A stretch of 64,000 nt of DNA, taken from positions 26,341 through 90,340 of the forward strand of contig NZ_JAGQCE010000013.1 in assembly GCF_024345995.1 (NCBI RefSeq). The letters are read 5' to 3'. The notes under the pieces are model-generated. The model did no database searches and was not told the origin of the DNA. It saw only the letters and a program-made list of their open reading frames with translations. Shown here piece after piece: positions 42,046 to 50,592 of the stretch. Numbering within the stretch: position 1 is the stretch's first letter; the number at the start of each line of letters is the position of its first letter. Source of the DNA: Synechococcus sp. Cruz-7E5 (GTDB lineage: Bacteria; Cyanobacteriota; Cyanobacteriia; PCC-6307; Cyanobiaceae). Both the position numbers and the translations under genes were made by a program.

Positions 42046-42918
42046 ATGCGTTCCCTGCTGCGTGTATTGCGTCGTCGCATTCGCATGCTCCGTCCTTCCG
42101 CCTCCGTGCTGATCCCGCTGATAGCTGGCCTCTATGTTGGAGTGATCATTCTGCTGCCCGCTCTGGAAGTGGTATCGGGTGCCTTTGCCAAGGGCCTGCA
42201 GCCCTTTCTGGATAACTTCGAATCGGAAGAGCTGCACTCGGCGGTGCGGATGACGCTGATGATGACGGCCATCGCTGTGCCCGCTAACACCATCTTTGGC
42301 CTGGCCGCGGCCACGGCTATCGCCCGCCACCAGTTCCCCGGCAAGGCCTTTCTGCTGAGCGTGATTGATCTGCCGTTCTCGATCTCACCGGTGGTGGTGG
42401 GCCTGATGCTGGTGTTGCTCTACAGCCCCACCAACGGACTGCTGGGCGGGATCGTGACCAGTCTGGGCTGGAAGATCATCTTCTCCTGGCCCGGAATGCT
42501 GCTGGCCACGATTATCGTGACCTTCCCCTTCATGGCCCGGGAGGTGATTCCCCTGCTGGAGGAGGAGGGCTGGGACCAGGAGGAGGCGGCCCGCACGCTC
42601 GGTGCCAGCAGCTGGCAGGTGTTCTGGAAGGTCACTCTGCCCTCCGTGCGCTGGGCCGTGCTCTACGGCCTGATCCTCACCACGGCCCGGGCCCTGGGTG
42701 AGTTCGGGGCTGTCGCCGTCGTGAGTGGCAACATCGCCGGCCAGACCCAGACCCTGCCCCTGTTTGTGGAGGATGCCTACAAGCAATACGACACCGAACT
42801 GGCCTATGGCGCCGCGCTGGTGTTGGGGGGTGTGGGCCTGGTGTCGCTACTGCTCAAGCTGCTGGTGGAGCAGATCATTGGCGGAAACAAAGAAACTGAG
42901 CCGATGAACTGCAGGTAG
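42046..42918 (+). CDS. cysW: Sulfate ABC transporter permease CysW
   Basis: 290 aa from ATG 42046, 29 bp after cysT. Permease core: SVIDLPFSISPVVVGLMLVL, EAA loop QEEAARTLGASSWQVFWKV and ARALGEFGAVAVVSGNIAGQ, diagnostic for CysW. Longer upstream reading in this frame overlaps cysT and is not used. It ends 9 bp before the convergent cupin gene. Confidence 0.96.
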   Translation: MRSLLRVLRRRIRMLRPSASVLIPLIAGLYVGVIILLPALEVVSGAFAKGLQPFLDNFESEELHSAVRMTLMMTAIAVPANTIFGLAAATAIARHQFPGKAFLLSVIDLPFSISPVVVGLMLVLLYSPTNGLLGGIVTSLGWKIIFSWPGMLLATIIVTFPFMAREVIPLLEEEGWDQEEAARTLGASSWQVFWKVTLPSVRWAVLYGLILTTARALGEFGAVAVVSGNIAGQTQTLPLFVEDAYKQYDTELAYGAALVLGGVGLVSLLLKLLVEQIIGGNKETEPMNCR

Positions 42919-42927
42919 ACCGCGGGC

Positions 42928-43623
42928 TCACGCCTGCAGCAGGCCCTCTGATCCATCCGGCCCAAGCGTGGCCGGCAGGTGGCCGGTCTTTACCCAGATC
43001 GTGCAGCCCGCCTCGCTCCAGGGCCGGTGGACGCTGCCGGGTGGATTGCGCAGCCAGCTGCAGGGGGGATAGGTGCCCTGATCGTCTTGAAACACGCCCT
43101 CCAGCACCAGGATCTCCTCGCCGCCGGGATGACTGTGGGGTTGAAACAGCGTGCCGGGTGCCCAGCGCACCAGGGCACAATGCTCTGAACCGAAGGCGTG
43201 CAGAGGCATCACCTCCAGTCCCGCCACCAGGCCGGGCACCCAGGCACTGCTGCGGGTGTCGATCACCAGCTGCTGCTGGTCGGCCGGGTGCATCTGGTGC
43301 AGCTTCACCAGGATCGTGCAGCCCGGCTCGCTGAAGGGAGCGTGGCTGGTGCCTACGGGATTGCGCAGGTAGGTGCCGGCCGGGTAGTCGCCCCGTTCAT
43401 CGGAGAAGGTGCCCTCAAGCACCAGGATTTCTTCGCCGCCGCCATGGATGTGCCGATCAAAGTGGCTGCCGGGGGCATAGCGCACGATCGAGGTGGCACG
43501 CGCCACCTCCCCGCCGCGGCGATCGAGCATGCGCCTGTCCACGCCTGCCATGGGTGAGGGTGCCCAGGGCAGGGCGGTGGTGTCGAGCATCACGCGCTGG
43601 TCGAAGTCGGCGTGCAGGTCCAT
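42928..43623 (-). CDS. Double-cupin protein (ChrR-like cupin, no zinc-finger domain)
   Basis: 231 aa, two cupin repeats of the ChrR type: RYAPGSHFDRHIHGGGEEIL, VLEGTFSDERGDYPAGTYLR and RWAPGTLFQPHSHPGGEEIL, VLEGVFQDDQGTYPPCSWLR. Each carries the metal-ligand H-x-H and Glu set. Lacks the N-terminal anti-sigma domain of ChrR. Cytosolic, likely metal-binding; substrate unknown. Confidence 0.88.
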   Translation of the reverse strand: MDLHADFDQRVMLDTTALPWAPSPMAGVDRRMLDRRGGEVARATSIVRYAPGSHFDRHIHGGGEEILVLEGTFSDERGDYPAGTYLRNPVGTSHAPFSEPGCTILVKLHQMHPADQQQLVIDTRSSAWVPGLVAGLEVMPLHAFGSEHCALVRWAPGTLFQPHSHPGGEEILVLEGVFQDDQGTYPPCSWLRNPPGSVHRPWSEAGCTIWVKTGHLPATLGPDGSEGLLQA

Positions 43624-43675
43624 GGCTCCGTTGTGGTTCTCAGCAGCATGGGGATCCTGGTGGGCCGGGCACCAC

Positions 43676-44197
43676 TCAACCCAGGGCGGAACGGCCCAGG
43701 CCCTCGCCGTCGTTGCGGAAGAAGGAGCTGAGGTTCACACCGGCCTCATGGGCCGCCACGGTGACCTGCAGCTTCTGCTCGTCGTCGAGGCCATCCCAGA
43801 AGGCGTGGAAGAGATCGAGGGAGGCTTTGGCAGTGCCCACCACCCCCAGCAGGGAGAGGGGAAGCGTCAGCCAGGGGAACACCAGCAGCAGCACCGAGAG
43901 CACGGCCCCGACAGCCACGCCTGCCTTGGCTGATTCCAGGGTGGTGCTGAGCACCAGCCGCACCTGGGTGGCCCGATCGAGTTCGCCGCGCTTACGCAGG
44001 GCCTCGGTGCGCAGGGCCGTGAGCAGCGCCTGGTAGGCGGCAAAGCAGACGACCCCGCCCACGGTGGATTCGGAGAAGAACTCCCGGCCCGTGAAGGCCC
44101 CGCCGTTCTGGTTCAGGTCGATCGAGGCCAGACCCGCCAGGGGAGCGGCTTCCCAGCCGGCGCGGGGAATGCGGAAGGGGTCGCGTTCGCGGGTCAT
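43676..44197 (-). CDS. Cyanobacterial protein with a hydrophobic hairpin, unknown
   Basis: 173 aa from ATG 44197 (MTRERDPFRIPRAGWEAAPL). Features TVGGVVCFAAYQALLTALRT, a basic helix, then SAKAGVAVGAVLSVLLLVFP and LTLPLSLLGVVGTAKASLDL as two likely helices, and an acidic tail with FHAFWDGLDDEQKLQV. No family recognised. Confidence 0.6.
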   Translation of the reverse strand: MTRERDPFRIPRAGWEAAPLAGLASIDLNQNGGAFTGREFFSESTVGGVVCFAAYQALLTALRTEALRKRGELDRATQVRLVLSTTLESAKAGVAVGAVLSVLLLVFPWLTLPLSLLGVVGTAKASLDLFHAFWDGLDDEQKLQVTVAAHEAGVNLSSFFRNDGEGLGRSALG

Positions 44198-44510
44198 GGC
44201 TGGCGGCTGATCCAGTGAGACCCAGCTTGCTCCATTCCAGGGGCTGCTGCCAGGCTTAAGGCCCTGGAAGTCAAGAATCAAGTGCTTTTTGGGGGGTGAT
44301 CGAGGCGGGTCCGATTAATGTTTAATCGTTGATCTTGGCCATTCGTTCTGGATTGAGTGGGCCCCGGCAAAACCATTGTCTCAGGTGAGGTTGTTGTCTG
44401 GTGTGGATTAAGCTCAGATGGTCGCAATCAGCTGCAAAAATAAGCATAAATACCCATCTTACTGCGTACATTTCTGATTAGGCTTGAGCTAACAACAGGT
44501 TGAGGTCGCC
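44198..44510. other. Intergenic region, about 310 bp
   Basis: Relatively AT-rich. Near its left end an 8-bp inverted repeat (TTCCAGGG at 44235-44242 and CCCTGGAA at 44262-44269) lies in the leader of the minus-strand gene. The rest must hold the promoter of the Nif11-like gene; TTGAGG before 44511 is a fair ribosome binding site. Nothing else seen. Confidence 0.5.
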
Positions 44511-44768
44511 ATGATGAATGCCACTCCCGTGCTTTCTCCCGGTGCCGCCAGCAAGGCGGCCTTGTCCGGGACAGTGCACGAAGCGATGGACGCGCTGCAT
44601 GCCTTGCAGCAACTGGCCAGCCAGGATCCATCCTTTGCCCAGGCGCTGAAGCAGACCGGCTCCACCCATGCCGCCGCCAGCCTGGCTCGACGCCATGGCC
44701 TGCAGGTGAGCGCAGAATCCCTCTGGCGTAACCGCGGTCGCAACGGCCTGCCCACCTGGCGTGGTTGA
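44511..44768 (+). CDS. Nif11-like small protein
   Basis: 85 aa. HEAMDALHALQQLASQDPSF, AQALKQTGSTHAAASLARRH, GLQVSAESLW fits the Nif11 leader-type pattern (short helix, DPxLxxxL, A-xx-A-x-GxxxSxxxL). The end (GLPTWRG) has no Gly-Gly cleavage site or Cys-rich core, so it is not an obvious peptide precursor, and no LanM-type modifying enzyme is near. It may be a free-standing Nif11-domain regulator. Confidence 0.55.
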   Translation: MMNATPVLSPGAASKAALSGTVHEAMDALHALQQLASQDPSFAQALKQTGSTHAAASLARRHGLQVSAESLWRNRGRNGLPTWRG

Positions 44769-44769
44769 A

Positions 44770-44783
44770 GTGCCCGGGGGCAC
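44770..44783 (+). terminator. Compact GC hairpin after the Nif11-like gene
   Basis: GTGCCC-gg-GGGCAC begins two bases after the stop. Strong stem with a tiny loop and no T-run; a plausible terminator or mRNA 3' end. Confidence 0.4.
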
Positions 44784-44854
44784 ATCGGTTTCAGCGTCTC
44801 CTGTGAGAACAATGGAGGTCACTGAGCGTCCTTGCTCCGGGGTGGGTCTGAGCG

Positions 44855-46990
44855 ATGCAACGCCGCGATCTCTTTGTCCTCTTCGGCCTCGGGGGATCAG
44901 CGGCCCTCGCCTCTGGCCTGCCCCTGAAGGCCTGGGCAATGCCATCTGCGAGGGGGCCCTTCACTCCTGTGCCGGTGCCGCTGCCACTCCCTGGCGATGG
45001 GCTGAGCGCCACAGAGCAGCAGCGCACACAGCGCCGGGTGTCCCTCGTCGACAGGCTGGTGGTGCCCTCGGGCTATCGGGCCGACCTGCTTGCCGCCTGG
45101 GGGGAGCCCTTGGCGGATGGCCGCTTTGGCTTCAACAACGATCACCTCTCCTTCACGGATCTGGGTGAAGGCAAGGCCCTGCTCACGGTCAACTTTGAAT
45201 ACATCAGCCCGAAGCCCTGGAGCGAGGGCTACGCCGACGCCACTGGCGAATCGCTGCCTTGGTCAGAGCTGATCGAGGCCCTCAGGTCCCGCGGCGGTGT
45301 GGTGGATGTCACGGCTCTGGGGACCGCCGATCCCCTGCGCAAGCTGGCCGGTGCAGTGGCGGGAGCCGCCCTGCGCGATCAGGGCATCGGCGTGATCGAG
45401 ATCCATCAGGATCCCTCCGGGCGATGGCGTCGCCGGAGCGGTCGCTTCGATCGGCGCATCGGTGGCCTTGAAGGCCTCGATGATCCCTCCAGGCTCCTGC
45501 GGGTGAGTGGTCCGGCGGCCGCAGTGTTCAGAAGCCCGCAGCGCCTCGGCTACAACGATGGCCTCCAGGACCGGGTGATCGGCACCTTCGCCAACTGCGC
45601 TGGTGGTGAAACCCCCTGGGGAACCGTGCTCTCGGCCGAGGAGAACTTCCAGAGCCAGGTGGTGGAAGCGGTCCACGCCGATGGTTCCTCGCCGGCCCCC
45701 GCAGTGTTGCCCCTGCGCTGCGATGGCCGCAAGTTCGATGGCCTCGGCAATGCCTTTGGCCTGGCCGGGAACAAGTACGGCTGGATGGTGGAGATCGATC
45801 CGCGTCAGCCCCAGCGGCCGGCGGTCAAGCACAGCTGGCTGGGCCGCTACCGCCATGAGGCCGTGGCGGTGCAGGCCCGGGCCACCGAGCCGCTGCTGGT
45901 GTACTCCGGCTGCGACCGCCACGGCGGCCACCTCTACCGCTTCGTGAGCGAGGGTCGGATCACGGATCCGAGCGATCCGGCCAATTCAGCGCTGCTGGAG
46001 GCCGGCCGGCTGGAGGTGGCTCGCTTTGAGCCCGATGGGAGCGGCCGCTGGATTCCGCTCAATCCCGCCACCCCGCTCAACCCCCAGCGGCCCAGCCACT
46101 ACGAGGTTTTCGGCCTCAAGCAGCCCACCCTGGTGCCCCACAGCGACCGCAGCCAGCCAGGGGCAGAGGCCCTGGCCAGCGACGAGGAGGTGGAGACCTA
46201 CCTCAAGAGCTATGCCACCCTCGCCGATCTCTATCCCGGCCGCAGCGAGGAGTGCCTCGGCGCCATCCTGATCGATGCCCACCTGGCGGCCAATGCCGTG
46301 GGAGCCACCGCCGCCGCCAGGCCGGAAGACACGGTGATCGATCCCAGCAGCGGTGATCTGCTGGTGGCCTTCACCGCCGGCGGCTCCAATGCTGGCGGCA
46401 GCGCCGATCCGGCGATTTTTCATGGCCCCGGCGGGGAGAACCGCTGGCCCCATGGCTGGATCATGCGCCTGCAGGATCAAGGCTTCGCCGAGGCGGGCCG
46501 GTTCCGCTGGCGCATCCTGGCCACCGGCGGCGCCCCCTGGCAAGGGGGGCTGGGGTTCTCCAGCCCCGACAACCTCGCCGTCGATCGCACCGGCAGCGTC
46601 TGGTTGGTGACCGATCGCGGTCGCGGTACGGCCGAGCTGGATCTGTTTGGCAACAACTCCTGCTGGGTGCTGCCCAGCAAGGGGCCCGCGGCGGGAGAGC
46701 CTTTCTGCTTCGCCACCGGGCCGATGGAGTGCGAGCTCACCGGCCCCTGCTTCGATGCGTCGGAGGCCACCCTGTTCCTCTCGGTGCAGCACCCCGGAGA
46801 GAGCAACGGCACCCGCTCCAGCGGGGCCGGTGAATGGCAGTCCATCCGCCTGCGGGACCGCGACGGCCAGGAGTTCGAGCAGCAGCGCTGGGTGCCCCTT
46901 GGTTCCAACTGGCCCTCGGGGGTGCCGGGCCGCAGCCCGCGCCCGGCCGTCGTGGCGATCCGACGCAGCAATGGCGGCCCGCTGCTGTAG
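44855..46990 (+). CDS. phoX: PhoX-type (DUF839) secreted phosphatase
   Basis: 711 aa. N-terminus MQRRDLFVLFGLGGSAALAS is a Tat-like signal (RRDLF). PhoX/DUF839 motifs: RFGFNNDHLSFTDLGEGKAL, NCAGGETPWGTVLSAEENFQ, HEAVAVQARATEPLLVYSGC and GLGFSSPDNLAVDRTG. PhoX is a Ca2+/Fe3+-dependent phosphomonoesterase used by marine bacteria and cyanobacteria for organic phosphate. No obvious Pho box in the 90 bp upstream. The ORF is full length for the family. Confidence 0.88.
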   Translation: MQRRDLFVLFGLGGSAALASGLPLKAWAMPSARGPFTPVPVPLPLPGDGLSATEQQRTQRRVSLVDRLVVPSGYRADLLAAWGEPLADGRFGFNNDHLSFTDLGEGKALLTVNFEYISPKPWSEGYADATGESLPWSELIEALRSRGGVVDVTALGTADPLRKLAGAVAGAALRDQGIGVIEIHQDPSGRWRRRSGRFDRRIGGLEGLDDPSRLLRVSGPAAAVFRSPQRLGYNDGLQDRVIGTFANCAGGETPWGTVLSAEENFQSQVVEAVHADGSSPAPAVLPLRCDGRKFDGLGNAFGLAGNKYGWMVEIDPRQPQRPAVKHSWLGRYRHEAVAVQARATEPLLVYSGCDRHGGHLYRFVSEGRITDPSDPANSALLEAGRLEVARFEPDGSGRWIPLNPATPLNPQRPSHYEVFGLKQPTLVPHSDRSQPGAEALASDEEVETYLKSYATLADLYPGRSEECLGAILIDAHLAANAVGATAAARPEDTVIDPSSGDLLVAFTAGGSNAGGSADPAIFHGPGGENRWPHGWIMRLQDQGFAEAGRFRWRILATGGAPWQGGLGFSSPDNLAVDRTGSVWLVTDRGRGTAELDLFGNNSCWVLPSKGPAAGEPFCFATGPMECELTGPCFDASEATLFLSVQHPGESNGTRSSGAGEWQSIRLRDRDGQEFEQQRWVPLGSNWPSGVPGRSPRPAVVAIRRSNGGPLL

Positions 46991-47059
46991 GCAAGTCGCC
47001 ATGGGCGCACCCATGTCATGCGTGACCCGGCATAATTAAATCAGTGTCAACCAGTCACC

Positions 47060-47404
47060 ATGGGCGCTTTCGCGGATGGAGCCAGGCCCAGCCCGCAGCT
47101 GATGGAGGAAATCAGCCGCTTCTTCCGGCTGCTGAGTGAGCCGGCTCGTCTGCAGCTGCTCTGCCTGCTGCGCTCTGAGCCCATGGATGTCTCCAGCCTG
47201 ATCAAGACCACCGGCTTCAGTCAGTCGCACATCAGCCGCCAGCTGGGGCAGTTGCAACGGGCTGGCCTGGTGCGCTGCGAGCGCGACGGCTCCCGCCTGA
47301 TCTACTCCGCCGATGACGAGCTGGTGGAGGAACTCTGCGCTCTGGTGCAGGGACGCCTCAGGCAGCGGCTCGAGGCCCAGCTTCTGCAGCTGCAGGCGGC
47401 CTGA
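47060..47404 (+). CDS. ArsR/SmtB-family regulator, possible persulfide sensor
   Basis: 114 aa, ATG 47060. Winged helix: FFRLLSEPARLQLLCLLRSE, SSLIKTTGFSQSHISRQLGQ, LQRAGLVRCERDGSRLIYSA. The metal-site motif ELCVCDL is absent. Cysteines are at 35, 73 and 93. SqrR/BigR-type persulfide sensors use a Cys in the same helix as Cys35 plus one in the last helix; Cys93 is about eight residues earlier than expected, so the match is imperfect. The neighbouring persulfide genes support the idea. Confidence 0.85.
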   Translation: MGAFADGARPSPQLMEEISRFFRLLSEPARLQLLCLLRSEPMDVSSLIKTTGFSQSHISRQLGQLQRAGLVRCERDGSRLIYSADDELVEELCALVQGRLRQRLEAQLLQLQAA

Positions 47405-47462
47405 GCGGGCGGTCTACTGCGCCGTACGTGGCCAGACTGAAGCCATTCACCGCACCGCACGC

Positions 47463-48026
47463 ATGGGCAGGTCGCTGGCGCAAAGACTCCAGGCCTGGGG
47501 TTTCAGCTGGGGGGGGCTGCTCGACAACCGCCACGGCGAATGGTGGTTGCTGGCCCAGATGGCCCTGATCACGGCTCACCTGCTGCCCGCATTTCCCAGC
47601 CCCGCCGCCCTTGGTTTGATCTGGCCGCCCGTTTTGCGGGTGCTGGGCCTCAGCCTGTTTGCCGCCGGCCTGCTGCTGGCCGGCCAGGGAGCGCTGAACC
47701 TGGGCGACAGCCTCACCCCCCTGCCTGAGCCCATGGCAGGCTCGCCCCTGGTGACAGCCGGGGCCTACGGCCGCTGCCGCCATCCCCTTTACCAGGCCCT
47801 GCTGGTCTGCTCCCTGGGCGTGACGCTGGCCCGGGGAAGCCTGTTGCACCTGGCTCTGTTGCTGGCCCTCGCGCTCGTGCTGGGCCTTAAGGCCCGCCGC
47901 GAAGAGGTGCGCCTCTGCGCCGTTCATGCGGATTACGCCGCCTACCGAACCTCAACGCCGGCGATCGTGCCCCGCCTGCCCTGGCTCGACTGGCGCACAG
48001 GTCCCAGAGCCCCAGCGACGGGCTGA
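47463..48026 (+). CDS. Membrane methyltransferase, isoprenylcysteine carboxyl methyltransferase/PEMT-like
   Basis: 187 aa from ATG 47463. Four to five helices and the C-terminal SAM-binding signature GAYGRCRHPLYQALLVCSLG, then RREEVRLCAVHADYAAYRTS, as in the ICMT/phospholipid methyltransferase family. Substrate unknown. The last 85 bp overlap the 3' end of the convergent TauE gene. Confidence 0.82.
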   Translation: MGRSLAQRLQAWGFSWGGLLDNRHGEWWLLAQMALITAHLLPAFPSPAALGLIWPPVLRVLGLSLFAAGLLLAGQGALNLGDSLTPLPEPMAGSPLVTAGAYGRCRHPLYQALLVCSLGVTLARGSLLHLALLLALALVLGLKARREEVRLCAVHADYAAYRTSTPAIVPRLPWLDWRTGPRAPATG

Positions 48027-48862
48027 GCTGAGCGGTGGATGGTTGTGCCTGGCCCCATATGCCCATAGTTCTGGCGGCGCAGCGCCTCGAAGCCCGTGAG
48101 CAGGGCCGAGCCGATCAACAGGCCGGCGAAGCCGAGCCGCAGTCGGCGCTCACTCAGGTGCTGGGCCAACCGCTGGCCCAGCACTGCACCCACGGCGCCG
48201 CCGGCCAGCAGGGGCAGCATCAGAGCCAGGCTGGCGGCGGGCCAGTGGCCCAGCGCCAGCAGGGCCACCAGGCTGTTGGTGCTGATCAGCAGCAGGCTGG
48301 TGCCGCTGGCCAGATGCATCGGCAGGCCGGCCAGCAGTACCAGGGCGGGCACGATCGCAAAGCCGCCGCCCACGCCGGCGATGCCGGTGAGCAGACCTAC
48401 CAGCACCCCCTGGGCCGCGAGGGCCTGGGGTGATCCGCCCTGTTTCTGGTTGTCAGGTCTCTCGCCGCCCCGGGCGGGCCTGGTCGGCCGCGTCAGCAGC
48501 CAGGAGGCCACCAGGGCCGCCACAGTGAAAACCCCCAGTTGAACCGCCTCTGGGATCAGTCCGGCCTTCACCAGGCTGCCGCCGATCCAGGCACCTGCCA
48601 GGGCCGGCACCCCCAGGATCAACGCCGGCCGCACAGCCACCTGGCCGCGGCGGATGTAAGGCCCCACATTGCCCAGGGCCAGCAGGGTCACCACCAGGAG
48701 CGAGAGCGGAACGGCCTCCCGGGTGGACAGGCCGGCTCCGCTCACCAGCAGGGGCAGCAGCAGGATTGAGCCACCGGCTCCCAGCACGGCGAGCAGCACA
48801 CCGATCAGGAGTCCGCCGCCGAGCAGCAACAACACCGTGCCGATGCCGATGCCGATGATCAC
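47942..48862 (-). CDS. Sulfite/organosulfonate exporter TauE/SafE family
   Basis: 306 aa. Seven to eight helices with TauE marks GVLLAVLGAGGSILLLPLLV, near-repeat GLLTGIAGVGGGFAIVPALV and a LASGTSLLLISTNSLVAL loop. In persulfide operons TauE homologues are thought to remove sulfite made by persulfide dioxygenase. The start overlaps the rhodanese stop (ATGA). The C-terminal 50 residues (after FEALRRQNYGHMG) are polar and overlap the convergent methyltransferase gene, suggesting a secondary extension. Confidence 0.9.
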   Translation of the reverse strand: MIIGIGIGTVLLLLGGGLLIGVLLAVLGAGGSILLLPLLVSGAGLSTREAVPLSLLVVTLLALGNVGPYIRRGQVAVRPALILGVPALAGAWIGGSLVKAGLIPEAVQLGVFTVAALVASWLLTRPTRPARGGERPDNQKQGGSPQALAAQGVLVGLLTGIAGVGGGFAIVPALVLLAGLPMHLASGTSLLLISTNSLVALLALGHWPAASLALMLPLLAGGAVGAVLGQRLAQHLSERRLRLGFAGLLIGSALLTGFEALRRQNYGHMGPGTTIHRSAQPVAGALGPVRQSSQGRRGTIAGVEVR

Positions 48863-49386
48863 GCCCGCACCCGGTTCCAGGGCATGGCCGCCAGCAGGCT
48901 GGCCATGCCGCAGAAGCCGCTGATGCCGGCAAAGGTGAGGCCAGCCCCCACGAAGCCCGCCAGCCAGATCCAGCCCGGGGCCACGGTCTGGCTGAGGATC
49001 ACTCCAAGCAGCACCAGGATGCCGGCGGCGATCTGCACCTGGCGCATCAGCGGCAGGGGCGCACCCTGGCGTCGCTTCATCGGCAGGCCTGCCTGCTGCC
49101 AGGCGCTCATGCCGCCTTCGAGGTCGGCGAGAGGATGGGGATGGCCCCCGCGCAGCAGTTGGGTGAGGCCCTTCTCGCTGCGATTGCCGCTCTGGCAGAC
49201 CAGCACCAGCGGCCCTGAGGGGAGGGTGGCGCTGCCGAGGCGGGAGAGCGGAATGTTGTGGCTGCCGGGAATATGGCCGCCCACGTATTCCATCGGCTCG
49301 CGTACATCGATGACGCTGATCCGGCCGCTCTGAATCTGGTCGGCGAGTTCTCTCGGGTTGAGGTGTGCGCTGTTGGTGGAAGCCAT
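48859..49386 (-). CDS. Membrane-anchored rhodanese, YgaP-like
   Basis: 175 aa. Rhodanese domain (ISVIDVREPMEYVGGHIPGS, active Cys64 in VLVCQSGNRS), then two C-terminal helices (IAAGILVLLGVILSQTVAPG and LTFAGISGFCGMASLLAAMP), the DUF2892 arrangement of E. coli YgaP. It moves sulfane sulfur at the inner membrane. Sits between the persulfide dioxygenase (3 bp gap) and TauE (4 bp overlap). Confidence 0.92.
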   Translation of the reverse strand: MASTNSAHLNPRELADQIQSGRISVIDVREPMEYVGGHIPGSHNIPLSRLGSATLPSGPLVLVCQSGNRSEKGLTQLLRGGHPHPLADLEGGMSAWQQAGLPMKRRQGAPLPLMRQVQIAAGILVLLGVILSQTVAPGWIWLAGFVGAGLTFAGISGFCGMASLLAAMPWNRVRA

Positions 49387-49389
49387 GGT

Positions 49390-50517
49390 TCAGGCAGGGG
49401 TGACGGTGACCAGCGGATACCCGGCGGCCTGCCAGCTCAGCAGCCCGCCGTGCAGGTTGGCCACCTGCTGGTGACCCGCCCGCAGCAGTTGCTGGGTGGC
49501 CAGGGCCGAGCGGCTGCCGGAATGGCAGAGAACGACCGTGGGGGTGTCCACTGGAATCTCGCCGGCCCGCTCCTCCAGCTCCGGAAGCGGAATCAGCAGG
49601 CTGCCGGCGATGTGACCATCCGGGCCCTGAAACTCCTCCACCGAGCGCACATCCACCAGGGTGAGCTCATCGCGGTGGGCGGCGACCCAGGCCGGCGCCA
49701 GTTCCGGCAGCCCGGCGTAGCTGCGCCGGGTCGGCGCCCAGGCGGCCGCCCCATGGCCTGCGTCCTCCCGGGGCTTGCCGCTGCGCATGTTGGCCGGCAG
49801 GGCCTCGGCAATCCTGTGGGGATGGGGCAGCTTCATGGCCTGCATGTAGATCACGAAGTCGCGTTCATTGGCCTGGCCGCCGAGACGGGCGTTGTAGGCC
49901 TTCTCCTCGGTGACGGAGGTGACGCTGCGGCCGGTGTAGTCGTGGGCGGGGTAGAGCAGACAGGAGTCGGGCAGCGAAAGGATCTGCCCAGTGATCGATT
50001 CGTACAGGGTCTGGGCATTGCCCTGCTGGAAATCGCAGCGGCCGCAGCCCCGCACCAGCAGGGCGTCGCCGCTGAAGGCCAGGCTGTGGTCGTCGAGCAC
50101 GAAGGTGAGGCAGCCGTCGGTGTGGCCGGGGGTGGCGCGCACCTCCAGCGAACGGCCGCCGAAGGTCACCCGATCACCGTGTCGCAGGGGCAGGGTCACA
50201 TTCTCGGCGCCGACACTGGCGGCCAGGCCAATGGCGCTGCCGGTGGCGGCGTGCATCATCCAGCTGCCGGTCACGTGGTCGGCGTGGGCGTGGGTGTCGA
50301 GGCAGGCCACCAGCTGCAGGCCCAGCTCCTGGATCAGGGCGAGATCACGGTCGTGCTGCTCGAATACCGAATCGATCAGCAGGGCCTGGCCGCTGGCCAC
50401 CTCGGCGATCAGGTAGGTGAAGGTGCCGGTGTCGGCATCGAAGAGCTGGCGGAACAGCAGGGGGGCACCGCCTGCTGCGGCAGCGAGGGAAAAGGAACTG
50501 GCGGGAGCGACGGCCAT
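49390..50517 (-). CDS. Persulfide dioxygenase (ETHE1-like MBL) fused to a rhodanese domain
   Basis: 375 aa from ATG 50517 (MAVAPASSFSLAAAAGG); ATG 50547 would lie inside the operator. MBL domain with iron ligands THAHADHVTG (His76, His78, Asp80, His81), TPGHTDGCLTFVL and SGDALLVRGCGRCDFQQGN, the ETHE1 signature. The C-terminal rhodanese has its Cys in VVLCHSGSRSALA. Such PDO-rhodanese fusions oxidise glutathione or CoA persulfide to sulfite. First gene of a three-gene sulfane-sulfur operon. Confidence 0.93.
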   Translation of the reverse strand: MAVAPASSFSLAAAAGGAPLLFRQLFDADTGTFTYLIAEVASGQALLIDSVFEQHDRDLALIQELGLQLVACLDTHAHADHVTGSWMMHAATGSAIGLAASVGAENVTLPLRHGDRVTFGGRSLEVRATPGHTDGCLTFVLDDHSLAFSGDALLVRGCGRCDFQQGNAQTLYESITGQILSLPDSCLLYPAHDYTGRSVTSVTEEKAYNARLGGQANERDFVIYMQAMKLPHPHRIAEALPANMRSGKPREDAGHGAAAWAPTRRSYAGLPELAPAWVAAHRDELTLVDVRSVEEFQGPDGHIAGSLLIPLPELEERAGEIPVDTPTVVLCHSGSRSALATQQLLRAGHQQVANLHGGLLSWQAAGYPLVTVTPA

Positions 50518-50528
50518 GGGGGCTCGAT

Positions 50529-50566
50529 CGACAACTGATATGAGCATAGCCGCATAGCAGTTGTCG
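50529..50566. promoter_or_regulatory. Inverted repeat over the persulfide dioxygenase promoter
   Basis: CGACAACTG (50529-50537) and CAGTTGTCG (50558-50566) are perfect 9-bp arms. Between them, on the minus strand, lies CTATGCGGCTATGCTCATAT. With TTGCCG just outside, TTGCCG-16-TATGCT is a reasonable -35/-10 pair. The arms would flank RNA polymerase contacts, fitting repression by the ArsR protein 3.5 kb away (inference). Confidence 0.55.
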
Positions 50567-50592
50567 GCAACCGCCTCACCGCAGGACGTAGG

